In this document: positions 15,665 through 25,226 of the stretch, piece after piece
How the letters are laid out: every line of letters starts with the position of its first letter
How positions within the stretch are numbered: position 1 is the first letter of the stretch
Origin: GWF2-43-63 sp035390965
GTDB taxonomy: Bacteria; Bacteroidota; Bacteroidia; Bacteroidales; DTU049
Length of the DNA stretch: 33,874 nt
Direction: 5' to 3'
Assembly: GCA_035390965.1 (NCBI GenBank)
Contig: DAOPKE010000022.1
Coordinates: forward strand, 1 to 33,874
Notes under the pieces: model-generated
Databases searched by the model: none
What the model saw: the letters and a program-made list of their open reading frames with translations, nothing else
What the model was told of the DNA's origin: nothing
Position numbers and translations under genes: made by a program

Positions 15665-18520
15665 ATGAAAAAGTTGTTTTTATTTTTTATTATCAGTTTT
15701 TCGTTTTCGTTTTTGTTCTCACAAACGAGCTTTCAGAGCGAAGTTCCGGTAAGACAGGGTACAATGGATGTAAAAGGCCGTGTTGTTGATGCAAAAACAA
15801 ATGAGCCGGTTATCGGTGCCAATGTTGTGCTGAAGGGAACAACCCTTGGCGCTTCAACTGACCTTGACGGAAACTTTGTTTTGCCGGCCATTCCCAAAGG
15901 CAATCTTACGGTTACTGTTTCTTATGTTTCTTATAAACCATTTGAACATACTTTTTATATTTCAGGCGAAAAAAATCTTTTTCTTGATATTAAACTCGAA
16001 GAAAATATAACGCAGATTCAAACAGTAACGGTTGTCTCCAATCGCGTTACCGGAACTGAAGTCTCTATGATGCAGACCATCCGGCAAAACAACCTGGTGG
16101 TGAATGGTGTTCCTTCGCAGATGATAAAAAAAACACAGGACCGCGATGCCGCCGAGGTGGTAAAACGTATTCCGGGTATCACAGTACAGGACGGACGTTT
16201 TGTGATTATTCGCGGATTGAATGAGCGATACAACAGTGTCTGGCTGAATGATCTTCCTGCTCCCAGTGCCGAAGCCGATGTGCGTGCTTTTTCTTTCGAT
16301 CTGATTCCTGCTTCGATGATTGATAATGTTGTTGTGTATAAAACATTTTCTCCTGAGTTGCCGGGTGACTTCGCCGGGGGGCTGGTGCAGATTTCAACGG
16401 TAAGCAATCCGGAGAAAAATCATTTGCAGATTTCATACTCAAATGGCTATGCTGCCGGCTCCACTTTTCAGCAACATCTTTTGTATCCTGTTGAAGGCAG
16501 CGGAATCACAAACGCCACTTCTTCGCTCAAACTTCCGCAATTGTTTCCTGAAAATGTATCAACCATCCCTTCAACCGAAGCCGGAAAGGACTTGAAAACT
16601 TTTTGGGGTCAGACAATGAATAAAATCTGGACACCGCATTCAATCACAGCTCCAACCGATCAGCGTTTTTCTGTTTCAGGTGCCTGGAGTAAAAAATGGG
16701 ACAATGCCAGATTGGTGAATTTTTCACAGATTAATTACAGCTCGACTTTTCAGCAGGACAGCATTTTTCGTGCATCATACAATGCATATGATGAAATTGG
16801 TCAAAAGCCCGATACAAATTATTATTTCAATGATGTTCAATATGTCAGTTCTGTTAAAGCAGGAGCTATGATGAACTGGTCGCTGATTAAGGGAAAATCA
16901 ACATATGAATTCAGAAATCTCTTGAATTATCAATCTTCAAATCGCGTTACTGAGCGCGAAGGGCGTGATTTTTACGGAGGAATTTATATTCGTGGTCTTG
17001 AGATGGCCGTTAAACAACGTCATTTGTATTCTGGCCAGCTCAGCGGAACACACTCTTTTGGAAAAAAGGAATCAAAGATAAAATGGTTTGCCGGGTATTC
17101 GGTTTCATCACAGCAAATGCCTGATACAAAACGTTTGACCTGGGTGCTGAACGATCAGGAGGAAAGCCCGTATTGTGGTGAGTATGGATTGAATTTTTCT
17201 TTCACAGCAAATTCCAATCTTTCCGGAAGAATTTTTCATGATATGAATGAACAGATTGTAAATGCTGGTTCAGATTTTAATTCATATATTTCTGCAGGAA
17301 GCAGTAAAATTGCATATAAAACCGGGTTTTTCTACGAAAACCGTAACCGCCTTTTTAATGCAAGAAACCTGGGGTATAAAATTGCAAAGACATCTTTATT
17401 CAATTGGGACCTTCCTTATCAGAGTGTGGAAAATGTTTTTGGCAATGAAAATATCAATGCTGCTGATGGAATTATGCTTGATGAACAAACAAGTCCATCG
17501 GATTCATACACATCGCATTCGGAATTGCTTGCAGGATATTTTACCTTAACGCTTCCTGTGGGTTCAAGAATTAAAATTCATACAGGCATAAGAGCCGAAC
17601 ACAGCAGGGTGTCACTTCATTCATACACTGCCGATGCAACAAATCCTCCTTCAACTGAAGATGAAATTCATTACTTATCAGACACTGTTTTGTTTTTACC
17701 GGCCATTAATTTTAGTTTTTCAATGACCGAAAACAGTTTGTTGCGATTGGCTTACGGACAAACGCTCAATCGGCCGGAATACCGCGAAATTGCTCCCATG
17801 TCGTTTTATGATTATGAAATGAAAGCGGTAATTACAGGCAATGACAGTCTGACTTTTGCAAGCATTCATAATTTTGATTTCCGCTATGAATACTATCCGA
17901 ATGCTTACAGCATGGTCAGTATCGGTGCTTTTCATAAACAGTTCATCAATGCTATCGAGTATCAGATTATTCCTACCGGTAGTGGATTGCAGTATTCATT
18001 TCAGAATACGCCCGAAGCCAGTGTGAGTGGGTTGGAAGCTGAAATGCGTCTGTCGGCTGCTTCGTTGAAAAAATTTGATTATCTGAAAAATTTCACTTTG
18101 ATTTTTAATGCTGCTTATATGAAAAGCCGCATCTGTTTTGAAGAAAATAGTCTCGAGGAAGATCGCGCCCTGCAAGGTCAGTCTCCTTTTATTCTCAATG
18201 CATCCTTGTTTTATCAGAATGATTCGCTTGGTTTGAATGCCGGCTTGATGTTTAACATAGTTGGCAAACGAATCAGTTTTGTTGGTGATCCGTTTACCGG
18301 CAACCCACATATTTACGAGATGCCGGCCAGTAAGCTCGATCTTAGCATAAGTAAAAACATCGGAAAGAAAATCGAAGTAAAAGCGCAGGTGAGAAATTTG
18401 TTAAACAGTGCCTCTCGATACGCTCAGAATATTGAAACAGAGTCAGGTACCATTGAACAGACTACAATGCAATACAATCCGGGAAGATATTATCTTTTGG
18501 GTCTTGTTTGGAAATTGTAA
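15665..18520 (+). CDS. TonB-dependent outer-membrane receptor with carboxypeptidase-regulatory-like domain
   Basis: A 951-aa protein starting at the ATG at 15665, which gives a standard signal peptide (MKKLFLFFIISFSFSFLFSQ); a reading 33 bases longer is less likely. Residues about 34-120 are a CarboxypepD_reg-like beta-sandwich (VKGRVVDAKTNEPVIGANV, LDGNFVLPAIPKG). A plug domain follows with DAAEVVKRIPGITVQDGRF and IIRGLNERYNSVWLNDLP. The remainder is a 22-strand-type barrel ending in an aromatic outer-membrane signal (YYLLGLVWKL). It imports a ligand across the outer membrane using TonB energy. No SusD partner is present; the neighbour is instead the T9SS cargo protein. The ligand is unknown. 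Confidence 0.92.
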   Translation: MKKLFLFFIISFSFSFLFSQTSFQSEVPVRQGTMDVKGRVVDAKTNEPVIGANVVLKGTTLGASTDLDGNFVLPAIPKGNLTVTVSYVSYKPFEHTFYISGEKNLFLDIKLEENITQIQTVTVVSNRVTGTEVSMMQTIRQNNLVVNGVPSQMIKKTQDRDAAEVVKRIPGITVQDGRFVIIRGLNERYNSVWLNDLPAPSAEADVRAFSFDLIPASMIDNVVVYKTFSPELPGDFAGGLVQISTVSNPEKNHLQISYSNGYAAGSTFQQHLLYPVEGSGITNATSSLKLPQLFPENVSTIPSTEAGKDLKTFWGQTMNKIWTPHSITAPTDQRFSVSGAWSKKWDNARLVNFSQINYSSTFQQDSIFRASYNAYDEIGQKPDTNYYFNDVQYVSSVKAGAMMNWSLIKGKSTYEFRNLLNYQSSNRVTEREGRDFYGGIYIRGLEMAVKQRHLYSGQLSGTHSFGKKESKIKWFAGYSVSSQQMPDTKRLTWVLNDQEESPYCGEYGLNFSFTANSNLSGRIFHDMNEQIVNAGSDFNSYISAGSSKIAYKTGFFYENRNRLFNARNLGYKIAKTSLFNWDLPYQSVENVFGNENINAADGIMLDEQTSPSDSYTSHSELLAGYFTLTLPVGSRIKIHTGIRAEHSRVSLHSYTADATNPPSTEDEIHYLSDTVLFLPAINFSFSMTENSLLRLAYGQTLNRPEYREIAPMSFYDYEMKAVITGNDSLTFASIHNFDFRYEYYPNAYSMVSIGAFHKQFINAIEYQIIPTGSGLQYSFQNTPEASVSGLEAEMRLSAASLKKFDYLKNFTLIFNAAYMKSRICFEENSLEEDRALQGQSPFILNASLFYQNDSLGLNAGLMFNIVGKRISFVGDPFTGNPHIYEMPASKLDLSISKNIGKKIEVKAQVRNLLNSASRYAQNIETESGTIEQTTMQYNPGRYYLLGLVWKL

Positions 18521-18599
18521 TTTAAAACATCGATAAAACGACAAATTGTGTTGCCGAAAATTAATTTTCAACATTCAGAAATTCGACGCTTATATGTCG

Positions 18600-18607
18600 T
18601 ATTTTTG
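18600..18607 (+). promoter_or_regulatory. -7 element (TATTTTTG) of dnaB
   Basis: An exact TAnnTTTG match ends 4 bases before the dnaB ATG at 18612. As at the endonuclease gene, transcription from this box would give an almost leaderless message. No matching -33 TTG was found. Confidence 0.45.
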
Positions 18608-18611
18608 AAAC

Positions 18612-20159
18612 ATGGAAGAGAATAAGGATAAGAAAAATACCAAGCGTAGTGTAAAACCTGCACCATTAAAGGCCTCAGTATTAGATCACGGGCGGGTACC
18701 CCCACAGGCGGTCGAACTTGAAGAAGTCATTCTCGGTGCATTGATGCTTGAACAGAATGCTCTGAATACTGTTATTGATATTATTCAACTTGATTCATTT
18801 TATAAGGAAGCTCATCGTTATATTTTTGAGGCCATTCAGTCTTTGTTTGCCCGAAGTTCTCCCATCGATATGCTTACTGTTATCGAAGAGTTGAAAAAAC
18901 AAGGAAAGCTTGAACTTGTTGGGGGCGCTTATTATATTACATACCTGACCAATCGTGTGGTTTCAAGTGCCAATATTGAATATCATGCCCGCATTGTTGC
19001 ACAGAAATATATTCAGCGCCGTTTAATTGAAATTTCCACCGAAATTATCAATGATTCGTTTGAAGAAAGTACCGACGTGTTCGATTTGCTCGATAGTGCC
19101 GAAGACAAACTTTTTAAAATCAATGAAGAGAATTTAAGACGCAAAACCAACGGCATGGCTCAGTTGCTGCGCTCAGCCAGAGAAATGGTTGAATCGGCTT
19201 CGAAAAACGAAAACTCTCTTTCCGGTGTGCCAAGCGGTTTTAAATCGCTCGATGCTGTTACAGCCGGCTGGCAGCGCTCTGATCTGATTATTATTGCTGC
19301 CCGCCCGGGTATGGGTAAAACCGCATTTGTGCTTTCTATGGCACGCAATATGGCCATGATCAACGAAGTGCCGGTGGCTTTGTTTTCACTTGAAATGAGC
19401 GCCATTCAGCTTGTGATGCGTTTGATCGCTTCCGAAGCACGCATCAGCAGCGAGCGTTTGCGAACCGGCAAGCTTACAGCGCAGGAATGGAAAAGTCTGA
19501 ATGATAACATGGACAATCTGTCCAAAGCAAAATTATATCTCGACGATACACCGGCACTCTCCGTATTTGAACTGCGCGCCAAGGCCCGCCGACTGAAACA
19601 GCAATACGATATTCAGTGTGTCATTGTTGACTACCTGCAGCTCATGACTTCGAAGGTGGAGAAAAATGCCAACCGTGAAGTTGAAATTGCAACCATATCA
19701 AGATCATTGAAAGCACTGGCAAAAGAGTTGAATATTCCAGTCATTTGCTTGTCGCAGCTTAGTCGTGAAGTTGAAAAACGTCCTGGCAGCAAACGTCCGC
19801 AGTTGTCTGACCTTCGCGAATCCGGTGCCATTGAGCAGGATGCCGATATCGTTATGTTTATTTACCGTCCTGAATATTATTTTAAGGAAGATGATAAAAA
19901 TACGGATATCGAAACCATTCGCAACAAAGCTGAATTGCTGATTGAAAAGCATCGTAACGGTCCGCTTACAACCATCAATCTGAAATTTCTCGGAGCTTAT
20001 GCACGTTTTTATGAAGAAAATGACGAGGATTTTTCTCATGCCATCCGTATTCTTTCAGAAAGTGGTCAAACCAGCTCCGGAAGCTCTTTTACGGTTCAAT
20101 CAAAAATGAATAATGATCATTCCGGTGATGATTTTTCCATCCGTAAAAGTGATCTCTGA
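18612..20159 (+). CDS. dnaB: replicative DNA helicase
   Basis: A 515-aa RecA-type hexameric helicase. The N-terminal helical domain (30-130) begins with PPQAVELEEVILGALML. The motor domain has Walker A AARPGMGKTAF (229-239), LFSLEMS, the Walker B VDYLQLM and the DnaB-family QLSREVEKRPGSKRPQLSDLRESGAIEQDAD arranged over the last 150 residues. It unwinds DNA at the replication fork and loads with DnaC-like factors and primase. A charged, Ser-rich tail follows. It is not part of an obvious operon; the next gene starts 33 bases later on the same strand and could be cotranscribed. Confidence 0.97.
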   Translation: MEENKDKKNTKRSVKPAPLKASVLDHGRVPPQAVELEEVILGALMLEQNALNTVIDIIQLDSFYKEAHRYIFEAIQSLFARSSPIDMLTVIEELKKQGKLELVGGAYYITYLTNRVVSSANIEYHARIVAQKYIQRRLIEISTEIINDSFEESTDVFDLLDSAEDKLFKINEENLRRKTNGMAQLLRSAREMVESASKNENSLSGVPSGFKSLDAVTAGWQRSDLIIIAARPGMGKTAFVLSMARNMAMINEVPVALFSLEMSAIQLVMRLIASEARISSERLRTGKLTAQEWKSLNDNMDNLSKAKLYLDDTPALSVFELRAKARRLKQQYDIQCVIVDYLQLMTSKVEKNANREVEIATISRSLKALAKELNIPVICLSQLSREVEKRPGSKRPQLSDLRESGAIEQDADIVMFIYRPEYYFKEDDKNTDIETIRNKAELLIEKHRNGPLTTINLKFLGAYARFYEENDEDFSHAIRILSESGQTSSGSSFTVQSKMNNDHSGDDFSIRKSDL

Positions 20160-20192
20160 TTTTTGCATGATTATTGAAAAGCTTTTGTTCCA

Positions 20193-21458
20193 ATGAAAAC
20201 CCGATATTTTCTTGTTCTGTTTGTTTTGATTTTTTTACCGCGTTTAGCGGATGCTACACATTTGCTTATACCAATGGATCAGTCGCAGAAAAATCATTTA
20301 AAAGCTTATGGTATCACCTATTGGATTCTTGCTAATAATGAAGAAGCTGAATGGTTGCTCAATTACAGAGGCGGTAGTTTTATGTGTGGTTTTTCAAAAA
20401 CCATTCAGGACGAATGCAATATCAGGGGCGTTTCGGTGGAGGTGATTTCAGATGCACAAGCCGCTTCAATTCGTGCAGAAATTGCCGATCCGTCTGTTAA
20501 TATGGATATTATTCAACTTACCAAAGCTCCGAAAGTGGCTGTTTATGCACCTAAAACAAACCTGCCATGGGATGATGCGGTAACATTGGTGCTAACATAT
20601 TCTGAAATTCCATATGAACAGATTTATGACGAAGAAGTTTTGAGCGGCGATTTGCCCAAATATGACTGGTTGCATTTGCATCATGAGGATTTTACCGGAC
20701 AATATGGAAAATTCTGGGCTCATTATCAGAATACAGATTGGTATAAACAGGATGTGGCAGAATCGGAAAAATCGGCCAAAGCTCTTGGTTTTACTAAGGT
20801 GTCGCAAATGAAACTGGCAGTGGCCAAAAAAATTCGTGATTTTGTAGCTGGGGGAGGTTATCTCTTTTCCATGTGCAGTGCTCCGGATAGCTATGATATT
20901 GCGCTGGCAGCCGAAGGTGTTGATATCTGTGCTTCGCAGTTCGACGGCGACCCCATGGATCCGCAGGCACAAAGCAAACTCGACTTTTCTAAAACCTTTG
21001 CATTCGAAAATTTCAAAATCAGCACCAATCCATACGAATACGAGGTCTCAAATATTGATGTGTCTTTGTCGCGCAGAGCCATGAATCCGAGAGATGATTA
21101 TTTTGCGCTGTTTGAATTTTCGGCTAAATGGGATCCGGTGCCAACCATGCTATGTCAAAACCATGAACGTATAATTAAAGGTTTTATGGGTCAAACAACG
21201 GCTTTTAATTCGGCCACACTGAAATCGTCGGTACTGGTGATGGGTGAATTCAAGGCCATTGGCGAAGCACGTTATATTCATGGCGAATATGCCAAAGGTA
21301 CCTGGACTTTTCTGGGTGGACACGATCCTGAGGATTACCAGCATTTTGTGTATGATCCACCAACCGATCTTAATCTTTTTCCCAATTCACCCGGTTACCG
21401 TTTGATTTTAAATAATGTTTTATTCCCTGCTGCCAAAAAGAAACTGCAGAAAACTTAA
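20193..21458 (+). CDS. secreted protein of the family often labelled 'asparagine synthetase B'
   Basis: A 421-aa protein with a signal peptide (1-22, cleavage near LADAT). I recognise the Bacteroidota family that databases often name asparagine synthetase B, but there is no N-terminal Cys2 amidotransferase domain and no SGGxDS ATP-pyrophosphatase motif, so that name is not supported. The middle holds FVAGGGYLFSMCSAPDSYD, which resembles the strand-nucleophile elbow of class I glutamine-amidotransferase-like/ThuA-like folds with a Cys at the elbow. Later YIHGEYAKGTWTFLGGHDPEDYQH has the His-rich look of the same fold. It acts in the periplasm or at the cell surface. Biochemical role unknown. 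It lies 33 bases after dnaB. Confidence 0.7.
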   Translation: MKTRYFLVLFVLIFLPRLADATHLLIPMDQSQKNHLKAYGITYWILANNEEAEWLLNYRGGSFMCGFSKTIQDECNIRGVSVEVISDAQAASIRAEIADPSVNMDIIQLTKAPKVAVYAPKTNLPWDDAVTLVLTYSEIPYEQIYDEEVLSGDLPKYDWLHLHHEDFTGQYGKFWAHYQNTDWYKQDVAESEKSAKALGFTKVSQMKLAVAKKIRDFVAGGGYLFSMCSAPDSYDIALAAEGVDICASQFDGDPMDPQAQSKLDFSKTFAFENFKISTNPYEYEVSNIDVSLSRRAMNPRDDYFALFEFSAKWDPVPTMLCQNHERIIKGFMGQTTAFNSATLKSSVLVMGEFKAIGEARYIHGEYAKGTWTFLGGHDPEDYQHFVYDPPTDLNLFPNSPGYRLILNNVLFPAAKKKLQKT

Positions 21459-21587
21459 GGCGGTTTTGTTTGTTTTTTGGCGATTGTCAGAATTTTCCCT
21501 GCGGTTGTTTTTTTGTTAAAAAGAGCGTTTTCAAAGTTAATTTTTGATTGCAGGACAAAGTTGCGTGCAACTTTTGGATTTTTTGAA

Positions 21588-21617
21588 TTGTCATATTGCA
21601 GGATTTTTATACATTTG
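21588..21617 (+). promoter_or_regulatory. promoter of the secreted protease (-33 TTG, -7 TACATTTG)
   Basis: TTG at 21588-21590 and an exact TAnnTTTG box at 21610-21617 with a 19-base spacer. The box ends 14 bases before the ATG at 21632. This is the best promoter match in the window together with the one for fhs. Confidence 0.65.
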
Positions 21618-21631
21618 AAAAAAAAAGCACC

Positions 21632-23290
21632 ATGAGAATTTTTACCTTTTTGATTTTGTTGATGATGGTTTTGGGCTCTTTTGCACAGTTGAGCATCGAG
21701 GGTTCACCCAAAAGTTTTAAGTCGTTCGGAACGCATTCGGTTGTTCCTTTTGTTGATTTGCAGAAACCCGATATGACTGTTGTGAATGCACAGGATGAGG
21801 CTGCAGATATGGCCGGAAAAGCTTACCGTAATGGAATTTTGCTGCAAACAGAAATTACTCCCGAAACCAGTGGTGTTTGGGATTATCTGCCCGATGGTTC
21901 TGCTATCTGGCGCGTAGGTGTGAAATCAGACAATGCCATTGCTCTTGGTTTGTATTTCAACGATTGGTATCTCACCCCTGGCATTGAGGTCTATGTTTAT
22001 ACTCCCGATAAATCTTTTGTTATCGGAGCATTTACTGAACTTAATAATATTGATCTGAGAACCATGGCAACTCAGGAAATTCCGGGTGATGAAGCCATCC
22101 TCGAAGTTTTTGTTCCGGATCGTGATCAGAAATTTGACCTTGCCCTCAATCAGGTTGCTTATTTTTACAGAGGATTGAATATTGTAAAAAATGTAAAAGC
22201 TTCGGATGATTGTGAGGTGAATGTTATCTGCAGTGAAGGCGATAACTGGCGCGACCAGATCAGAGGCGTTGCTAAAATAAGCATGATTCTTTCTGATGGA
22301 GCTTACATGTGTTCGGGTTCGTTGGTAAATAATATTGCTCAGGATTGTACGCCGTTCTTTCTGACAGCTGATCATTGTTCGGTTTCTCAGTCAGGAGTGG
22401 TTGTTACTGCTACTCAGCTTTCGCAATGGACTTTCCGCTTCAATTATCAGGCAACAACATGTACAGGATCAACTTCAGGTACATCAAAAGTTTATACCGG
22501 AGCGACCTATAAAGCATCTGATACTTATGGAGAAACAAGTACCGGTTCCGATTTTTTCCTTTGTCAGCTGAACAATACACCCGAAGCCACCTATAATCCA
22601 TATTACAATGGATGGTCATACCTTAATACTGCCGGAACCAGTGGCGTAAGTATTCATCATCCGGCGGGCGATATCAAGAAAATCAGTACTTATACTGCAA
22701 CTCTGATTAATTATACAACACATTGGGGTGTAACCTGGGTTACAACGACCAATGGTCACGGAGTTACAGAAGGTGGTTCTTCTGGCTCTCCCATTTTTGA
22801 TCAGAATAAACGAGTTGTAGGTACACTCACCGGTGGTGCCTCGGCTTGCGAAGTTAATGGAGCCGGTTCCGGAACAGGTCCCGATGAAATGGATGTGTAT
22901 GGTAAAATGAGTAAACATTGGACGGGTGTTGGAACTACTTCAGATAAGAATGTAAAATATTGGCTTGATCCCAATAATTTGTCGGGTGGAACACTTGCTG
23001 GTCGGAATTATTGTGTTGCTGGCCTCGATGATGTTGCTTATATCCGCGCCAATATTCATTTGTATCCCAACCCGGCAACCGATTATCTGAGCATTGATTT
23101 TTCGGATTACAATGTAGAAAACGGAACAATCGTCGTAACTGATATGCTTGGGAAAACCGTTACAGCACCGGTGAATGGTGACTTTACAGGAAGTGAAAGC
23201 ATTGATGTGCGAGAACTTGAACCAGGTATGTATTTTCTGATGATTCAGTCACAAAGTACCAGTGTTTCGCTGCCTTTTGTAGTTGAATAA
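21632..23290 (+). CDS. secreted lysyl-endopeptidase-like serine protease with T9SS sorting domain
   Basis: A 552-aa preproprotein starting at the ATG at 21632 (signal peptide MRIFTFLILLMMVLGSFAQ). Residues about 20-190 are a beta-rich propeptide. The trypsin-fold domain starts near CEVNVICSEGDNW and has the triad: His248 in FLTADHCS, Asp307 in GSDFFLCQL, Ser384 in EGGSSGSP. The Cys-rich pattern and VSIHHPAGDIKKIS resemble lysyl endopeptidase (Achromobacter protease I-like) enzymes. From about residue 475 a T9SS type A domain follows: LYPNPATDYLSIDF, VTDMLGKTV, LEPGMYFLMI. The mature enzyme should be secreted or surface attached and cut proteins, possibly after Lys, although the specificity pocket was not checked. 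Confidence 0.92.
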   Translation: MRIFTFLILLMMVLGSFAQLSIEGSPKSFKSFGTHSVVPFVDLQKPDMTVVNAQDEAADMAGKAYRNGILLQTEITPETSGVWDYLPDGSAIWRVGVKSDNAIALGLYFNDWYLTPGIEVYVYTPDKSFVIGAFTELNNIDLRTMATQEIPGDEAILEVFVPDRDQKFDLALNQVAYFYRGLNIVKNVKASDDCEVNVICSEGDNWRDQIRGVAKISMILSDGAYMCSGSLVNNIAQDCTPFFLTADHCSVSQSGVVVTATQLSQWTFRFNYQATTCTGSTSGTSKVYTGATYKASDTYGETSTGSDFFLCQLNNTPEATYNPYYNGWSYLNTAGTSGVSIHHPAGDIKKISTYTATLINYTTHWGVTWVTTTNGHGVTEGGSSGSPIFDQNKRVVGTLTGGASACEVNGAGSGTGPDEMDVYGKMSKHWTGVGTTSDKNVKYWLDPNNLSGGTLAGRNYCVAGLDDVAYIRANIHLYPNPATDYLSIDFSDYNVENGTIVVTDMLGKTVTAPVNGDFTGSESIDVRELEPGMYFLMIQSQSTSVSLPFVVE

Positions 23291-23315
23291 TCAGAAGTAT
23301 TAAAGTATTAGTTTT

Positions 23316-23343
23316 GTTGTGCGAAGATTTTTCTTCGCACAAC
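23316..23343 (+). terminator. 12-bp perfect hairpin between protease and UbiD genes
   Basis: GTTGTGCGAAGA-TTTT-TCTTCGCACAAC: a perfect 12-bp stem with a T4 loop, 25 bases after the protease stop and 13 bases before the UbiD ATG. It probably ends the protease transcript. If transcription reads through, it would lie in the UbiD leader right beside the ribosome binding region. Confidence 0.7.
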
Positions 23344-23356
23344 TTATTTCTAAGCT

Positions 23357-25186
23357 ATGGCATTTTATTCTCTCAGCGAAATTATTGACCTGCTCCGCAA
23401 ACGCAGTCTGGTGGCCGAAGTTGGCGAAGAGGTCAGCCCGATTCTTGAAGCATCTGAAATTGCAGATCGGTTTGCCTCAGACGAAAAGTCGGGCAGGCCA
23501 TTGTTGTTTTTGCAGAATGGGACAGCATTTCCGCTGCTCATGAATTTGTTTGCCAATAAAGAAATTACAGATGAATTATTAAACCTTACAGGTACAGAAG
23601 GATATTTTTCGCGTCTGCAGAATCTGTTGTCTATGATGGACTCAAAGCCGCGATTGTCGCGCAAAAGCATCCGGTCATTAATGGGTCTCCGAAAAACAGC
23701 TCCAAAAAAATTGCATCACAAAGGCGCATGCATGGCTGTTGTACAGCCGGCACCCGATTTGAATCTTCTGCCGGTTATTCAATGCTGGCCGTACGATGGT
23801 GGCCGTTTTCTGACACTCCCTATGGTGCATACGATTGATCCTGACACAGGAAAACAGAACACTGGAATGTACAGAATGCAGGTATTCGACGGCCAGTCAA
23901 CGGGTATGCACTGGCATCGTCACAAGGGTGGGGCTGCTCATTTTGAGGCGTGGAAGAAAAAAGGGAAGCGGATGCCTGTAACTGTTACTCTTGGTGGAGA
24001 TCCGGTGCTGACTTACGCTGCAACTGCCCCGCTGCCCGAAGGCATCAGCGAATATATGCTCGCTGGTTTTTTGAAAAACAAGAGGGTTCCTTTGGTGAAA
24101 AGTCACAACAGCGATATCTGGATTCCGGAATGCAGCGATTTTGTAATAGAAGGCTATATCGATCCTTCAGAGCCATTGCGAACCGAAGGTCCTTTCGGCG
24201 ATCATACAGGTTTTTATTCACTGCCCGATGCGTATCCGGTATTTCACATCACTCGTATTTCACACCGCAAAAAGGCAGTGTATCCTGCTACATTGGTGGG
24301 CGTGCCACCAAAAGAAGATCAATTTCTTGGACATGCAACTTCGCAGATTTTCTTTCCATTGATTCAGAAAATATTTGCACCCGAGATTCTGGATTTGTAC
24401 TTGCCTGTGGAGGGTGGATTTCATAACCTTGCGCTGGTGAAAATCCGGAAAAAATTTCCCGGTCAGGCCGTAAAAGTGATGCACGCTTTGTGGGGAGCCG
24501 GACAGATGATGTTTACCAAATGCATCATGGTTTTCAGCGAAGAGGTTGACATCCGGAACCCGCATGCAGTGCTTGATGCCATTGATAAGAATTTTAGTCC
24601 TGTGCAGGATTTACATATGTCAGCCGGCCCGTACGATGTGCTCGATCACGCAGCTCAATCCTTTTCTCATGGCGGAAAAGCGGGATTTGATTGTACGTTG
24701 AAAACAGAAGAAAGAAAGAATAGTCCGACCGGTAATACTGAAGATAAGTCAGATTCCATGCGGCTTTTCGGCAAGTCGATACATGTGATATTTTCAGATC
24801 ACGCGGTGGCCGAAAGTGGAAATCTTTTTTTGAATTTGGCTGGCGGAGCTGCTCCCGTGCGAAAAGGAATTTATATAATCACTGACACTTGCATGAAAGA
24901 AGCTCCGGATAATATTCTGCTGTGGTATGTGCTGGCGTCTATTGATCCGGCCCGCGACTTTTCGCTGATCCGCAGTCTGCCTGCCGAAGGCGTTCTGGTG
25001 ATCAATGCCTGCGTAAACGGAAAACGCGCAGTGCCTGGCGGACGCTGGCCTGCAGCCACCGTTATGTCTGATGAGGTTGTCAGCCTTGTGAATGAAAAAT
25101 GGGAATCCTACGAAGTCGGAGATTTCATTGAGAGTCCTTCAACCCGGCTGTCCGAGCTGAAAAGTGATTCGTATTTGAATAGGTAG
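23357..25186 (+). CDS. ubiD: UbiD-family decarboxylase (menaquinone biosynthesis type)
   Basis: A 609-aa member of the UbiD family, near the usual Bacteroidota length, longer than the roughly 490 aa of E. coli UbiD. Family landmarks include LNLLPVIQCWPYDGGRFLTLP, DGQSTGMHWHRHKGG, VTLGGDPVLTYAATAPLP, the active-site-region EGPFGDHTGFYS, and VYPATLVGVPPKEDQF. Such enzymes use prenylated FMN to remove a carboxyl group from an aromatic ring; this subgroup is normally assigned to menaquinone (or ubiquinone) biosynthesis. No flavin prenyltransferase (UbiX) gene is in the window. The gene starts after the hairpin at 23316-23343 and ends 40 bp from the convergent HlyD-type gene. Confidence 0.9.
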   Translation: MAFYSLSEIIDLLRKRSLVAEVGEEVSPILEASEIADRFASDEKSGRPLLFLQNGTAFPLLMNLFANKEITDELLNLTGTEGYFSRLQNLLSMMDSKPRLSRKSIRSLMGLRKTAPKKLHHKGACMAVVQPAPDLNLLPVIQCWPYDGGRFLTLPMVHTIDPDTGKQNTGMYRMQVFDGQSTGMHWHRHKGGAAHFEAWKKKGKRMPVTVTLGGDPVLTYAATAPLPEGISEYMLAGFLKNKRVPLVKSHNSDIWIPECSDFVIEGYIDPSEPLRTEGPFGDHTGFYSLPDAYPVFHITRISHRKKAVYPATLVGVPPKEDQFLGHATSQIFFPLIQKIFAPEILDLYLPVEGGFHNLALVKIRKKFPGQAVKVMHALWGAGQMMFTKCIMVFSEEVDIRNPHAVLDAIDKNFSPVQDLHMSAGPYDVLDHAAQSFSHGGKAGFDCTLKTEERKNSPTGNTEDKSDSMRLFGKSIHVIFSDHAVAESGNLFLNLAGGAAPVRKGIYIITDTCMKEAPDNILLWYVLASIDPARDFSLIRSLPAEGVLVINACVNGKRAVPGGRWPAATVMSDEVVSLVNEKWESYEVGDFIESPSTRLSELKSDSYLNR

Positions 25187-25226
25187 CACAAAAGTTTATT
25201 ATTGAAAACAATGGTTTTTATTTGCA

